Shown: piece by piece, positions 1 to 9,157 of the stretch
How positions within the stretch are numbered: the stretch's first letter is position 1
How the letters are laid out: the number at the start of each line of letters is the position of its first letter
Source of the DNA: Candidatus Epulonipiscium viviparus
GTDB lineage: Bacteria > Bacillota > Clostridia > Lachnospirales > Cellulosilyticaceae
DNA: 64,000 bases
Direction of reading: 5' to 3'
Assembly (NCBI RefSeq): GCF_030708075.1
Contig: NZ_CP117982.1
Coordinates: forward strand, 1,102,028 to 1,166,027
The notes under the pieces: generated by a model
Databases searched by the model: none
The model's input: the letters and a program-made list of their open reading frames with translations, nothing else
What the model was told of the DNA's origin: nothing
Made by a program: the position numbers and the translations under genes

Positions 1-590
1 TTACCCCAGAAATTGCTGGCCAAACTTATGTATTAGCAGATATCGGTACCCACGCATTCTTTTTATCAGAAGTAATTGCTCCTCAACTGAAAGTTAAAGA
101 ACTCTTGTGTACACGCCAAAGTTTTATTAAAAGCAGAGCTCCACTAGAAGACAATGCTGTTGTACTTTTGCAATACGAAAACGGAGCTATTGGCAACCTA
201 TGGGCAAGCGCCGTAAACGCAGGCTCAATGCACCAGCATAAAATACGTGTTATAGGTTCCAAAGCAAGTATTGAGTGGTGGGATGAGCATCCAAATCAGC
301 TAAAATATGAAATTCAAGGCGAACCAGCCAGAGTTCTAGACAGAGGAATGGGCTACTTGTATCAAGATGAAACAATTAACTGCGACAGAGCCGGCGGCGG
401 TCATGCAGAGGGATTATTTGATTCTTGGGCCAATTTATATCACAGATTTGCAGTTGCAATACATGCAAAAAACAATAATCAAGAAGTAAAAATCAACTAT
501 CCAAGCGTATATGACGGTGCTGAAGGAGTAAAATTCTTAGCAAAATGTGTAGAGTCAGCAAATAGTGGCTCAACTTGGGTAAATTATTAA
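1..590 (+). CDS. Gfo/Idh/MocA family oxidoreductase, C-terminal part (5' end outside window)
   Basis: The reading frame is open from base 3, so the window begins inside the gene; about 195 codons remain. The visible part starts near a DIGTH-A-F stretch, which in Gfo/Idh/MocA enzymes follows the catalytic lysine region and leads into the C-terminal alpha/beta substrate-binding domain. Family members are NAD(P)-dependent dehydrogenases of sugars, inositols or sugar acids in the cytosol. The NAD-binding Rossmann half and the EKP motif lie upstream and cannot be checked. A GPH sugar symporter follows 121 bases downstream on the same strand, so a shared role in sugar or glycoside uptake is an inference. 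The exact substrate cannot be told. Confidence 0.85.
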   Translation, partial: TPEIAGQTYVLADIGTHAFFLSEVIAPQLKVKELLCTRQSFIKSRAPLEDNAVVLLQYENGAIGNLWASAVNAGSMHQHKIRVIGSKASIEWWDEHPNQLKYEIQGEPARVLDRGMGYLYQDETINCDRAGGGHAEGLFDSWANLYHRFAVAIHAKNNNQEVKINYPSVYDGAEGVKFLAKCVESANSGSTWVNY

Positions 591-608
591 GCTGCAATAG
601 TTCTAAAC

Positions 609-638
609 TCCTTCTCTTTTGCTTTTTGAAGAGAAGGA
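609..638 (+). other. Intercistronic hairpin between oxidoreductase and transporter genes
   Basis: A perfect 10-bp inverted repeat (TCCTTCTCTT / AAGAGAAGGA) with a 10-base loop. No T-run follows, so it is not a standard terminator. It could stabilise the 3' end of the upstream message or set unequal expression of the two genes (inference). Confidence 0.5.
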
Positions 639-711
639 TGCTACATACAGATAATATACAAAATAAATCATTTAACATTATATTCTTACTAACCAGAAGG
701 AGGAATTATAT

Positions 712-2127
712 ATGAGTACTACAACAGAAACAAGAGTATCATCAATCGATCAAGCCATGGTTAAAGTTCCATTAGTTACGAAATTAGCTTATGGAAGCGG
801 AGATGTTGCCTGCAATTTAGTTTTTGGAACCATTACCGCGCTTCTCACATTATTTTATACAGATTATGTTGGAATATCACCATTAATAATTGGTAATATC
901 ATGCTTATTTCAAGAGTATTTGATGGCATATCAGACGTTATAGTAGGATACTTGGTATCGCATACACACACAAAGTGGGGTCAATCACGACCGTGGATAC
1001 TTTGGTCATCAATACCATTTTGCCTTTCATTAATTTTGCTATTTTCAGTACCAACACAATCATCGGATCTAGTAAAAATGATCTATATTTTTATAACGTA
1101 TAATTTCTGCAACACCGTGTGTTTTACAGCATTAAATCTCCCTTACGGAAGCCTCTCCGCTATGTTAACACGCGATTCCAAAGAACGTGATTTGGTTTCG
1201 GTATTTCGTATGGCGATGTCACCATTTGGTCGAATATTAGTTAGTATGTCTACCATCCCTTTAGTCAAAGCACTGGGAAATACTCAACAAGCATTTGTTA
1301 TTACTGCAACTATATGGGCTGCATTAGCCTTAATTTTGCTAATATTTTGCTTTGTAAAATGCGAAGAAAAAGTAGCAGTCGTTGTACCCGAAAAGAAAGA
1401 GAAAGTAGCAGGGCAAGCGAAACGTTCATTTATGGCTATTGTAACCAATAAATATTTCTGGCTTGTATGCTTATTTTGGATTTTTCAAAACGCAGCTGTA
1501 GGAGTAGTAGGAATATTACTTCCTTATTATAGTAAATATATTCTCCTAAACGATACTTGGATGTATAGTACAATTTACTTTGCCGAAACAATTAGTATTA
1601 TAATCGGAGTTATGATCTCACCTCTTTTTATGAGAAAAATCGGTAAACGAAACTTGCTTGTCATTGGATCTATTATTGCAATAGTGGGTCAAATCCTATT
1701 TATGTTAAACCCTTACTCATTTCCAATTGCAGTTCTATCTGCCATTATACGTGGTATTGGGGCCGCACCGCTAAATGCTGTTGTATTCGGAATGTTATGT
1801 GATGTTGTAGAATACGGTCAATGGAAAACAGGGCTTCGTCAAGAGGCATATTTGTTCTCTGCAGGTTCAGTGGGCACCAAAATTGGCCCTGGAATTGTTG
1901 CAGCTATCGTAACAGGCATGTTAACCGCCGGTGGATATATTTCATCCAGTTCAGGTGGCGCTGTGCAACCACAAGAAGCATTAGATACGATTGTATTCTT
2001 GTATCAATGGGCTCCACTAGTTATTTGGGTTGTAGTTTTAATAGGCGGTTTGCTATATGGTTTGGATAAAATTTATCCACAAATCATGGAGGACCTTGCA
2101 GAGCGTGAAGCTAGAGGCGAAATGTAG
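712..2127 (+). CDS. GPH-family (glycoside-pentoside-hexuronide) cation:sugar symporter
   Basis: A 471-residue membrane protein with about 12 hydrophobic segments. It starts the core with YGSGDVACNL and carries SRPWILW in the loop after the early helices; both are marks of the MelB/XylP-type GPH branch of the major facilitator superfamily. These carriers import glycosides, pentosides or glucuronides together with Na+ or H+. The ATG follows an ideal AAGGAGG site by 8 bases. It lies downstream of a Gfo/Idh/MocA oxidoreductase, so the pair probably belongs to one sugar-use operon whose beginning is outside the window. A strong hairpin with T-run ends it. The substrate cannot be predicted from sequence alone. 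Confidence 0.92.
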   Translation: MSTTTETRVSSIDQAMVKVPLVTKLAYGSGDVACNLVFGTITALLTLFYTDYVGISPLIIGNIMLISRVFDGISDVIVGYLVSHTHTKWGQSRPWILWSSIPFCLSLILLFSVPTQSSDLVKMIYIFITYNFCNTVCFTALNLPYGSLSAMLTRDSKERDLVSVFRMAMSPFGRILVSMSTIPLVKALGNTQQAFVITATIWAALALILLIFCFVKCEEKVAVVVPEKKEKVAGQAKRSFMAIVTNKYFWLVCLFWIFQNAAVGVVGILLPYYSKYILLNDTWMYSTIYFAETISIIIGVMISPLFMRKIGKRNLLVIGSIIAIVGQILFMLNPYSFPIAVLSAIIRGIGAAPLNAVVFGMLCDVVEYGQWKTGLRQEAYLFSAGSVGTKIGPGIVAAIVTGMLTAGGYISSSSGGAVQPQEALDTIVFLYQWAPLVIWVVVLIGGLLYGLDKIYPQIMEDLAEREARGEM

Positions 2128-2166
2128 CAATAATAAAAATACAAAAGATACATATTAAAACACGAA

Positions 2167-2206
2167 AAACCCCCTTCTTATATAAAACAGAGGGGGTTAT
2201 TTTTTG
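2167..2206. terminator. Bidirectional intrinsic terminator
   Basis: G+C-rich stem (AACCCCCT / AGGGGGTT) with T-runs on both strands. It ends the plus-strand transporter operon and backs up the terminator of ftsH on the other strand. Confidence 0.8.
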
Positions 2207-2250
2207 CCTAAACATCAATTTGCATTTATAATACATTATTTTAAGCATCA

Positions 2251-2284
2251 AAAAACCCCTTTCTATACAAAAATGAAAGGGGTC
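2251..2284 (-). terminator. Intrinsic terminator of the tilS-hpt-ftsH operon
   Basis: ACCCCTTTC / GAAAGGGGT stem. On the minus strand it is followed by TTTTTT directly downstream of the ftsH stop codon. Confidence 0.8.
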
Positions 2285-2294
2285 ATCTTTTTAT

Positions 2295-4307
2295 TTAAAA
2301 ATCGTCATCATCTTTATATTCTTCATCTTCAGGCGCAATGTCAACCTGTTTCTTAGATAGAATATCTCTAATCAGTTCTTTCGGTTCTTCACCGTCTCTT
2401 ATTTCTTTGATTTTTGCCATATTTTCTTTAAGTTGCTCACTCATTACAAAAACGCTTGTGTTGTCTAAATTTTCGATATCTATTTCTTCACCTTTCATCA
2501 GCTTTCTAAACTCATTACCAGAAATCTTCTCTTTCTTAATAAGGATTTCTGAAGCATGAACTAAGGTATCCATATTTTCTTCCAAAATTCTAACAGACTC
2601 TTTATATGCCTCTTCTACAATTTCGCGAATATACTCATCGATTTTAGTTGCAACATTTTCGCTATAGTTTCTAGTATGATTAAAGTCACGGCCCAAGAAT
2701 ACTTCACCTTGCTCATCACCATATTTAATAGGACCCAGTTCGCTCATACCATATTTTGTAACCATATCTCTAGCAATATGAGTTGCACGCTCTATGTCAT
2801 TTGACGCACCAGTTGTTATATCCTTAAATATCAGATACTCTGCAGCTCTACCTCCCAAAAGTGATACAATTTCATTTACCATTCGTGATCTAGTCATATA
2901 CATCTTATCTTCACTTGGCAAAGACATTGTATATCCTCCAGCAAAGCCCGTTGGAATAATAGAAACACTGTGTACAGAATCTAAATTTTCTAATACCTCA
3001 TGTAATATCGCATGCCCTACTTCATGATATGCAGTAATTTTTTTCTCATTAACTGTTACCAAATTACTTTTCTTTTCGGTTCCTACTGTAATTTTAATAA
3101 ATGCTTTTTGTACTTCATCCATATCTATCGCACGCTTATTATGTCTCGCAGTAAGCAACGCTGCCTCATTCATAAGGTTTGCAAGATCGGCTCCTGTAAA
3201 TCCAGAAGTTGTTCTAGCAATAACCTGAAGATCAATATCTTCATTTAGAGGCTTACCTTTTGCATGCACTTTTAAAATAGCTTCTCTACCTTTAACATCA
3301 GGACGCCCAACTACAACTTGCCTATCAAAGCGACCTGGTCTAAGTAACGCAGGGTCCAAAACATCCGAACGATTTGTCGCTGCCATAACTATTACACCTT
3401 CGTTGATACCAAACCCGTCCATTTCAACAAGCAATTGGTTTAGAGTTTGCTCACGTTCATCGTGCCCACCTCCAAGACCTGCGCCTCTCTTACGTCCGAC
3501 AGCATCAATTTCATCTATAAATACTATAGCTGGAGCATTTTTTTTAGCTTGCTCAAACAAATCTCTTACACGTGACGCACCTACACCTACAAACATTTCC
3601 ACAAAATCGGATCCAGAAATGCTAAAAAATGGCACACCAGCTTCTCCTGCAACAGCCTTAGCAAGAAGCGTCTTACCTGTTCCTGGAGGACCCACAAGCA
3701 ATACTCCACGAGGAATCTTTGCTCCTACTTCTGTGTATTTTGCAGAATTCTTTAAAAAGTCTACAAGTTCTGTTACCTCTTCTTTTTCTTCTTCAAGACC
3801 CGCAACATCTTTAAAAGATATTTTACCCTTTTCATCGATAGACATACGAGCTTTACTTTTTCCAAAGCTCATCATTCTTCCGCCGCCACCGCCTTGCATT
3901 TGCTGTACGAAAAACACCATGATAAAAATAAACATTCCCGCAAGCATTACAATTTGTAATATTGGAAAGAACATACTCGCCTGTTGCTCTGTTGGAACTA
4001 TTCGCATCATTTCTAAATATTCACTTGGCAATGAAAATAAATAGTCATTGAACGATTCACTGTTTAAAGGAAGTGTCGTAACGTTTTGCGCTCCTTGAAG
4101 TTTAAAAGTTACATAAACAATATCTCCTGCCTCTTCTATCACCATCTCACTGACATTTCCCGACTCAATATTTAAAATGAGGTCGCTTAGAGTGAGAGTC
4201 TGTGGTACATTTTGCATAGATGTATTATTTGTTAAAAATATAGCAACAAATAATATACCTATAATGACCAAATAAATTATAAAACTACCTCTTGGTTTCT
4301 TATTCAA
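2295..4307 (-). CDS. ftsH: ATP-dependent zinc metalloprotease FtsH
   Basis: A membrane-bound AAA+ protease that degrades misfolded membrane proteins and short-lived regulators. The 670 residues show the full layout: a transmembrane segment near residues 9-26, a small extracytoplasmic domain, a second segment near 112-134, a Gly-rich linker, Walker A GPPGTGKT (206-213), Walker B VFIDEID, the second region of homology ending in RPGRFDR, and the zinc site HEVGH (428-432; the usual form is HEAGH). The acidic tail is normal. The start codon is TTG, one base after the hpt stop, with AAGGGAG upstream. It closes a tilS-hpt-ftsH operon, a common Firmicutes arrangement. Confidence 0.97.
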   Translation of the reverse strand: MNKKPRGSFIIYLVIIGILFVAIFLTNNTSMQNVPQTLTLSDLILNIESGNVSEMVIEEAGDIVYVTFKLQGAQNVTTLPLNSESFNDYLFSLPSEYLEMMRIVPTEQQASMFFPILQIVMLAGMFIFIMVFFVQQMQGGGGGRMMSFGKSKARMSIDEKGKISFKDVAGLEEEKEEVTELVDFLKNSAKYTEVGAKIPRGVLLVGPPGTGKTLLAKAVAGEAGVPFFSISGSDFVEMFVGVGASRVRDLFEQAKKNAPAIVFIDEIDAVGRKRGAGLGGGHDEREQTLNQLLVEMDGFGINEGVIVMAATNRSDVLDPALLRPGRFDRQVVVGRPDVKGREAILKVHAKGKPLNEDIDLQVIARTTSGFTGADLANLMNEAALLTARHNKRAIDMDEVQKAFIKITVGTEKKSNLVTVNEKKITAYHEVGHAILHEVLENLDSVHSVSIIPTGFAGGYTMSLPSEDKMYMTRSRMVNEIVSLLGGRAAEYLIFKDITTGASNDIERATHIARDMVTKYGMSELGPIKYGDEQGEVFLGRDFNHTRNYSENVATKIDEYIREIVEEAYKESVRILEENMDTLVHASEILIKKEKISGNEFRKLMKGEEIDIENLDNTSVFVMSEQLKENMAKIKEIRDGEEPKELIRDILSKKQVDIAPEDEEYKDDDDF

Positions 4308-4308
4308 G

Positions 4309-4842
4309 TTATATATACTCCCTTCTTACTTTTGCGATATAAGGCAGATTTCTATATTTTTGCTGATAATCTAACCCATATCCCACAACAAATTCATCTG
4401 GAATATTAAAACCTACATAATCTACATTTACCTCTACTTTCCTAGTTTGCGGCTTGTCAAGTAATGTACAAATTTTAATGCTCTTTGGCCCTCTTGCTTC
4501 CAGTATATTCCTTAAATAACTTAAAGTACAACCAGAATCTATTATATCTTCAACGATTATTATATGTTTATCATTTATAGGTTCATCCAGGTCTTTTAAA
4601 ATTTTGATTACACCACTACTCACAACTTCATTTCCATAACTTGAAACGGACATAAAATCCATATTAAGCGGAATACTAATATTTTTTGCAAGTTCTGTCA
4701 TAAACATAACGCCACCTTTTAATACACATAATAGCAAAATTTCTTCCCCTGCATAATCATCTGAAATCTGTTGTCCTATTTCTCGAATGCGTCTTGTAAT
4801 CTCCTCTTCACCAATTAGTTTCTCTATTAGTATATCAGACAT
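4309..4842 (-). CDS. hpt: Hypoxanthine phosphoribosyltransferase
   Basis: Purine salvage enzyme that joins hypoxanthine or guanine to PRPP to give IMP or GMP in the cytosol. At 177 residues it has the usual length. The PRPP-binding loop is [11 protein letters not shown] (97-107), and LKGG near 41-44 fits the pyrophosphate-binding loop. The ATG is preceded by TTAGGAGG. The gene overlaps the end of tilS by 8 bases, a sign of translational coupling, and ftsH follows after 1 base. In Bacillus the same three genes are neighbours and TilS and Hpt are reported to act together on ftsH expression (known from that system, not shown here). Confidence 0.95.
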   Translation of the reverse strand: MSDILIEKLIGEEEITRRIREIGQQISDDYAGEEILLLCVLKGGVMFMTELAKNISIPLNMDFMSVSSYGNEVVSSGVIKILKDLDEPINDKHIIIVEDIIDSGCTLSYLRNILEARGPKSIKICTLLDKPQTRKVEVNVDYVGFNIPDEFVVGYGLDYQQKYRNLPYIAKVRREYI

Positions 4843-6187
4843 GTAAACCTCCTAAAATAATTTTTATCTCCAGTATTTGAGTCGTCTCGTCGGTTATATA
4901 ATAAGCTGTATTTAATCTGTTATAAACACATACCACTTCATTACCATCAACGATTATAGGGATATGATTTCTCATATGAATAGGAATTTTTTCATCAACA
5001 AAAATTTTTTTTAACTTTTTATTACCGATTCTATCCCCATTTTGTTTGCCTCTTACTTTTAAGCCACTTTTTATTCTATCATAATCAATATATTTAGTAT
5101 AGTTATTTGTGGATTTTTTTGAAAATTTGTTAACCAAAGTAAGAGTAATAATATATTTTTCAAAAACATTTTTACCTAAGTGTAGGTCTATTACCGATTG
5201 TTTGCCTCTATCATTTTCTAAATATACTACTAAAGAATATTGTGTTCTAAGAATTTTTACACCTTCTGGAAGATTAATACTTTTGCCACTTTGCTTATTT
5301 ACCAATGAAATGGCAAAATTTAAGTGTGCAGTTGTAATATTATAGGAAAAACCTTTTAAATTGAAGATGACCTGTGCTAGGAGTTTTTTTTGAATATAAG
5401 GCATTTCTACTTTAAACTTCTCTATATTAATTTCATACGAGTCTTCACTTTTTAGTATAATACTATCATATATTTTTTTTGTGTAGGCAGATAAAAATTC
5501 TTCTTCTTCTCTATATAATTTGCTATGTTCAATTAATGTATGCATAATATTGGCGTTTATATTCTTGGTTATATATGGGATCAACGACAGCCTAATCTTA
5601 TTTCTTGTATATATTTCTAAGAAATTTGTGTGATCAGTTTTATACTCTATACCGTGGTGATTACAATAAAATTCTACTTCCTCACGAGTAATACATAAAA
5701 TTGGACGAATAATATTTTCTCGTTTTGCATTTATGCCACTAAGCCCTTTTACATCGCTACCTCGCAAAAACCTCATCAATACAGTTTCTGCTTGATCGTT
5801 TGCGGTATGCGCTGTTGCTATTTTAGTATGTGGAAGTGATTCAAAAAATTCGTATCGTACTTTACGACCTGCTGCTTCACTCGACATTTTTGTCTTTGTT
5901 GCAAGGGCCTCGATATCACATTCCAATACATCACAAATAATTTCTCGCTCCTTGGCATAATTTTTTACAAACTCCATATCTTTTTCTGCGTCTACCCTCA
6001 TTTTATGATTTACATGAGCAATTCTAATCGAAATGTATAAAAAATTTTTATTTCTATATAAGTAATCCAATAACATCATAGAATCTGCTCCACCAGACAC
6101 TGCAACTACTATTTCATCACCTATGTTAATTAAATCATTTCCTTTTATATAGTCTAATATTTTGTTTTCAATAATTTGTATATGCAT
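4835..6187 (-). CDS. tilS: tRNA(Ile)-lysidine synthase TilS
   Basis: Modifies C34 of the CAU-anticodon tRNA-Ile to lysidine, which lets it read AUA; essential in most bacteria. The PP-loop ATP site SGGADS is at residues 31-36 of the chosen start, and the C-terminal TilS domain follows (total 450 residues). The frame is open further up to 6238, but the ATG at 6187 has AAAAGGA eight bases upstream and begins just before the PP-loop domain, so the longer version, which would overlap the preceding gene, is rejected. It begins the tilS-hpt-ftsH string. In many clostridia spoIIE lies just upstream; here spoIIE is about 50 kb away. Confidence 0.94.
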   Translation of the reverse strand: MHIQIIENKILDYIKGNDLINIGDEIVVAVSGGADSMMLLDYLYRNKNFLYISIRIAHVNHKMRVDAEKDMEFVKNYAKEREIICDVLECDIEALATKTKMSSEAAGRKVRYEFFESLPHTKIATAHTANDQAETVLMRFLRGSDVKGLSGINAKRENIIRPILCITREEVEFYCNHHGIEYKTDHTNFLEIYTRNKIRLSLIPYITKNINANIMHTLIEHSKLYREEEEFLSAYTKKIYDSIILKSEDSYEINIEKFKVEMPYIQKKLLAQVIFNLKGFSYNITTAHLNFAISLVNKQSGKSINLPEGVKILRTQYSLVVYLENDRGKQSVIDLHLGKNVFEKYIITLTLVNKFSKKSTNNYTKYIDYDRIKSGLKVRGKQNGDRIGNKKLKKIFVDEKIPIHMRNHIPIIVDGNEVVCVYNRLNTAYYITDETTQILEIKIILGGLHV

Positions 6188-6224
6188 ACTTTGAGTCCTT
6201 TTCACAATAAAATCAAAACATGTT

Positions 6225-6503
6225 CTATAGCATAACACACATTGTCAAGATAATACACAAGAATAACAAACTTAAGTTGCAGAAAAGTTCAATTCTACGA
6301 TACAACTTATTTTGAGCTTTGAATACTATATCATGTTTTTTATATTCTGTATATCCTCTTAATTTCATGTGCTTTCCAATCAACTCATCGGCATATGCCG
6401 ATAAATTTTGAGTAGACTTTACAATGTGTTTATCTTTAATTCGAAACGTTACGTCTTCATACCAATCACTATTAGTTCCTTTTATATAAATATTTTTTGT
6501 CAT
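6225..6503 (-). CDS. Small tail-anchored-like membrane protein, unknown
   Basis: I do not recognise this 92-residue protein. It has a charged N-terminal part of about 70 residues and one hydrophobic segment at the very C terminus (about residues 73-91), the layout of a tail-anchored or single-pass protein. A good ribosome site (AGAGGAA, 7-8 bases before ATG) supports it as a real gene. It lies just upstream of tilS with 37 bases between stop and the revised tilS start, so it is probably the first gene of that operon. Its position resembles that of small divisome-type genes (such as divIC) in other clostridia, but no such motif is visible. Confidence 0.6.
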   Translation of the reverse strand: MTKNIYIKGTNSDWYEDVTFRIKDKHIVKSTQNLSAYADELIGKHMKLRGYTEYKKHDIVFKAQNKLYRRIELFCNLSLLFLCIILTMCVML

Positions 6504-6586
6504 AAAAAAATTCCTCTAACTTTTTCTAAAGTATTGCCAATTAGAATTAGTTGTATACAATTAGTTAAAAACATTCACAATAAGCC

Positions 6587-6615
6587 TTGTAAAATTTTTT
6601 TGGACATGCTATAAT
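6587..6615 (+). promoter_or_regulatory. SigA-type promoter of rpmE
   Basis: TTGTAA, 17-base spacer, TATAAT; the rpmE start codon follows about 28 bases further on. Confidence 0.75.
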
Positions 6616-6643
6616 ATCGTATGTATATGAAAGAGGTGACAAC

Positions 6644-6841
6644 ATGAATGCAGAAATTCAACCAAAATATGAAGAGCTTACAATAACCTGTAACTGTGGC
6701 AACAATTTCCAAACACGTTCTACTAAGGAAAATATTCGTGTAGAAGTTTGCTCGAAATGCCACCCGTTTTATACAGGTAAGCAACGTTCTGCTCAAGCTA
6801 AGGGTAGAATCGATAAGTTCAATAAAAGATACAATGCTTAA
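6644..6841 (+). CDS. rpmE: 50S ribosomal protein L31
   Basis: A 65-residue large-subunit protein. It keeps the four cysteines of the zinc-binding (C+) form: CNC near residues 16-18 and CSKC near 37-40, followed by the family signature HPFYTGKQ. The C+ form binds zinc and is replaced by a C- paralogue under zinc limitation in some species; no such paralogue is in this window. The ATG is preceded by AGAGGTGA. It has its own promoter and terminator, although rpmE-yqhQ-prmC-prfA is a familiar clostridial gene order. Confidence 0.96.
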   Translation: MNAEIQPKYEELTITCNCGNNFQTRSTKENIRVEVCSKCHPFYTGKQRSAQAKGRIDKFNKRYNA

Positions 6842-6851
6842 TTACCCAAAG

Positions 6852-6881
6852 GAGGTTGAGAACTACTCAGCCTCTTTTTTT
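6852..6881 (+). terminator. Intrinsic terminator after rpmE
   Basis: Nine-base-pair stem (GAGGTTGAG / CTCAGCCTC, one G-U pair), 5-base loop, then seven Ts. Some read-through into yqhQ-prmC-prfA is possible because no clear promoter is seen before yqhQ. Confidence 0.8.
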
Positions 6882-6935
6882 GAAGCAGCAGTTGGGTAGG
6901 GGTACATACTACCACCTACGAATGGAGGGGAAAAT

Positions 6936-7865
6936 ATGAGAACCGATATAGGAGGTCAAGCCGTAATTGAAGGTGTTATGATGAAGGGGAAAAATTATTA
7001 TTCTGTTGCTGTCCGAAAACTTGATAATTCGATTTCGATAGATACAAAAAAAAGCAGCAGTCTTTTAAATAAACATGCTATCTTTAGAAGTCCTATCATA
7101 CGCGGAATGATCGTATTTGCAGAATCACTAATTGTAGGTACCAAAACTCTCACATATTCTGCAGATGTCTTTGGCGAAGGCGATGAAGAGGAAGAAAGCA
7201 AATTTGAACTCTGGTTGCGCAATAAATTTGGCAAAAAAGGTGAACAATTTTTAATGGGTATGACTCTTGCTTTTTCATTTGCTTTGTCCATCGTCATCTT
7301 TATGCTATTACCTATGTGGCTTAGCCAAATTTTTAGACCTTGGATTTCATCATCATTTGCCTTAAATTTGATAGAAGGTGCAATAAGAATTACAATCTTT
7401 TTAATATATATGAAACTTGTAGCTAATATGAAAGATATAAAAAGAACTTTTGAATATCATGGAGCAGAACATAAAACTATCAATTGTCTCGAGCAGGATA
7501 AAGAACTTACTGTAGAAAATGTTAAAACCTGTACCAGACTTCACAAAAGTTGCGGCACTAGCTTTTTATTTATAGTCATGGTTGTTAGTATCTTAGTATT
7601 TAGCGTATTTACTACCAAAAATATTTGGCTTAGAACAATTGTCAGAATTATCATGGTGCCTGTCATTTCCGGAATTTCATATGAACTTATTAGATGGGCC
7701 AGAAAAAACCCAGATAGTAAATTAGCAAATCTGGTAAGTATACCTGGAATGTGGCTTCAAAAAGAATTTACAACACTTGAACCAGATGATGCACAAATAG
7801 AAGTTGCAATAGCTGCGATTCAAGCAGTAATAGAAAAGGAAGATGCAGCAAATGCCAACAGTTAA
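6936..7865 (+). CDS. yqhQ: DUF1385 membrane protein, YqhQ family
   Basis: The N terminus MRTDIGGQAVIEGVMMKG is the signature of the DUF1385/YqhQ family. The 309 residues include about four hydrophobic segments (around 108-130, 140-160, 208-228 and 232-250) and the conserved EYHGAEHK and CTRLHKSCGT motifs, whose His and Cys residues look like a metal or catalytic site. The molecular function of the family is not established. The ATG has an AGGGG/GGAGG site 8 bases upstream. The 3' end overlaps prmC, so it is co-transcribed with prmC and prfA as in many clostridia. Confidence 0.9.
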   Translation: MRTDIGGQAVIEGVMMKGKNYYSVAVRKLDNSISIDTKKSSSLLNKHAIFRSPIIRGMIVFAESLIVGTKTLTYSADVFGEGDEEEESKFELWLRNKFGKKGEQFLMGMTLAFSFALSIVIFMLLPMWLSQIFRPWISSSFALNLIEGAIRITIFLIYMKLVANMKDIKRTFEYHGAEHKTINCLEQDKELTVENVKTCTRLHKSCGTSFLFIVMVVSILVFSVFTTKNIWLRTIVRIIMVPVISGISYELIRWARKNPDSKLANLVSIPGMWLQKEFTTLEPDDAQIEVAIAAIQAVIEKEDAANANS

Positions 7866-8697
7866 AGAAGTACTCGCATACGGAACACAAATACTAAATC
7901 AGAATAAAATAGGGGACGCTACTCGGGATGCACGGCTGTTGCTCATGCATTTGCTTAGCTGCGATCGAGCCACGTTGATTATTAATAATGATAAACTCGT
8001 TGAAGAAGAAATTGTTGCAACATATTTTAAATATATCGATCGTCGCAAAAATCATGAGCCACTTCAATATATCACTCATTATCAAGAATTTATGGGCCTA
8101 CCATTTTATGTAGATCAGAATGTACTAATTCCAAGACAAGATACTGAACTGCTGGTAGAAAAATTGATAGCGTTGCCTTGGAATCACCATCCTATTGGGC
8201 TAGAAATCGGCGTAGGTTCTGGATGTATTTCGGTCTCTTTGCTGCATTATATTAGCAACCTTACAATGGTATGCTCCGATATTTCTCAAGCCGCACTAGA
8301 TATAGCTGCCAAAAACGCATCTATTAACGCTTGCATTCCAAGAATAAAATTTATACACAGTGATCTATTTGCTAATATACCTCAACAAAAGTTCGATTTT
8401 ATAGTTTCCAATCCCCCATATATCCCCAAATGTGAGATGAATCAACTACAACCCGAAGTATTAGATTTTGAACCTGCAGCCGCTCTTACCGATAGTGGAG
8501 ATGGTCTAGCTTTTTATCGTGCTATTGCCACAGAAGCAAAAAAATATGAAATAGGAATACTTGCTTTTGAAATTGGATATAATCAAGGTCCTGATGTTAC
8601 TAAAATTTTAGAAATTGAAGGATACCAGAATATACAACTATTTTATGACTATAATAATAAGCATAGAGTTATCATTGCACAGCAAGGAGAAATTTAA
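7852..8697 (+). CDS. prmC: Peptide chain release factor N(5)-glutamine methyltransferase PrmC
   Basis: Methylates the glutamine of the GGQ motif in release factors with S-adenosylmethionine. The 281-residue protein has an N-terminal helical domain, the SAM motif GLEIGVGSGCIS and the catalytic NPPY (Asn187). An in-frame ATG at 7843 exists, but GAAAAGGA lies only 2 bases before it and 11 before the ATG at 7852, so the latter is chosen. The gene overlaps the end of yqhQ by 14 bases. The release factor gene prfA follows after a decayed gene, so enzyme and substrate are still in one unit. Confidence 0.94.
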   Translation: MPTVKEVLAYGTQILNQNKIGDATRDARLLLMHLLSCDRATLIINNDKLVEEEIVATYFKYIDRRKNHEPLQYITHYQEFMGLPFYVDQNVLIPRQDTELLVEKLIALPWNHHPIGLEIGVGSGCISVSLLHYISNLTMVCSDISQAALDIAAKNASINACIPRIKFIHSDLFANIPQQKFDFIVSNPPYIPKCEMNQLQPEVLDFEPAAALTDSGDGLAFYRAIATEAKKYEIGILAFEIGYNQGPDVTKILEIEGYQNIQLFYDYNNKHRVIIAQQGEI

Positions 8698-9145
8698 ATG
8701 CTACAAAATTTCTTATTTGGCCTAGTTGCCAATCCCCCAACACTTCCCTCAACATTACTACGAATGCCTACCAACTATTTTGCAGATATTCACTCTGCAG
8801 TAGTAGATAAATTGGCTATGGCTGCGGGCAATGAAATCAGATTTTTGGCTACAGGCGATAAAAGTTGGTATCAGGGCAACTTTTATCCAGTAATATACTA
8901 GCCTGTTCAGGCAAACCAATTTTTTGCATTAGCATACTTCCATATTATGGCGAACTCGGAATAGCATCAGATAAAAAATTTGCCTCCACCACTGCCGAAT
9001 ATCGTATATTAATAGGAAAGATATTCTAAAAAATTTAGCTAGCCTAAGCACAGATTTAATTCATCCCAACGATGCAGGAGCAATAGAAATAGGTCGTGAG
9101 CTTGCAGAATTAATGTCACCTTTCATTAAACAAATTGATTATTAA
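8698..9145 (+). pseudogene. Decayed SGNH/GDSL hydrolase gene
   Basis: The ATG directly follows the prmC stop. Three reading frames each hold a piece of one SGNH-hydrolase-like protein. The first 67 codons end in AAGNEIRFLATGD, like the N-terminal domain of such esterases. A second frame around 8905-9030 reads ILPYYGELG then ASTTAEYR. A third, ending at 9145, reads LIHPNDAGAIEIGRELAEL, the C-terminal block with the catalytic Asp/His region. The middle with the GDS nucleophile is missing and stops break the rest, so the gene carries deletions and frameshifts. The family match is by recognition of these blocks only. Confidence 0.7.
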
Positions 9146-9157
9146 GGAGTTTTTAAA

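Noticed and set aside
3403..4044. 213-codon frame opposite ftsH
   Set aside because: Antisense shadow of the conserved AAA domain; low-complexity Ser/Pro translation.
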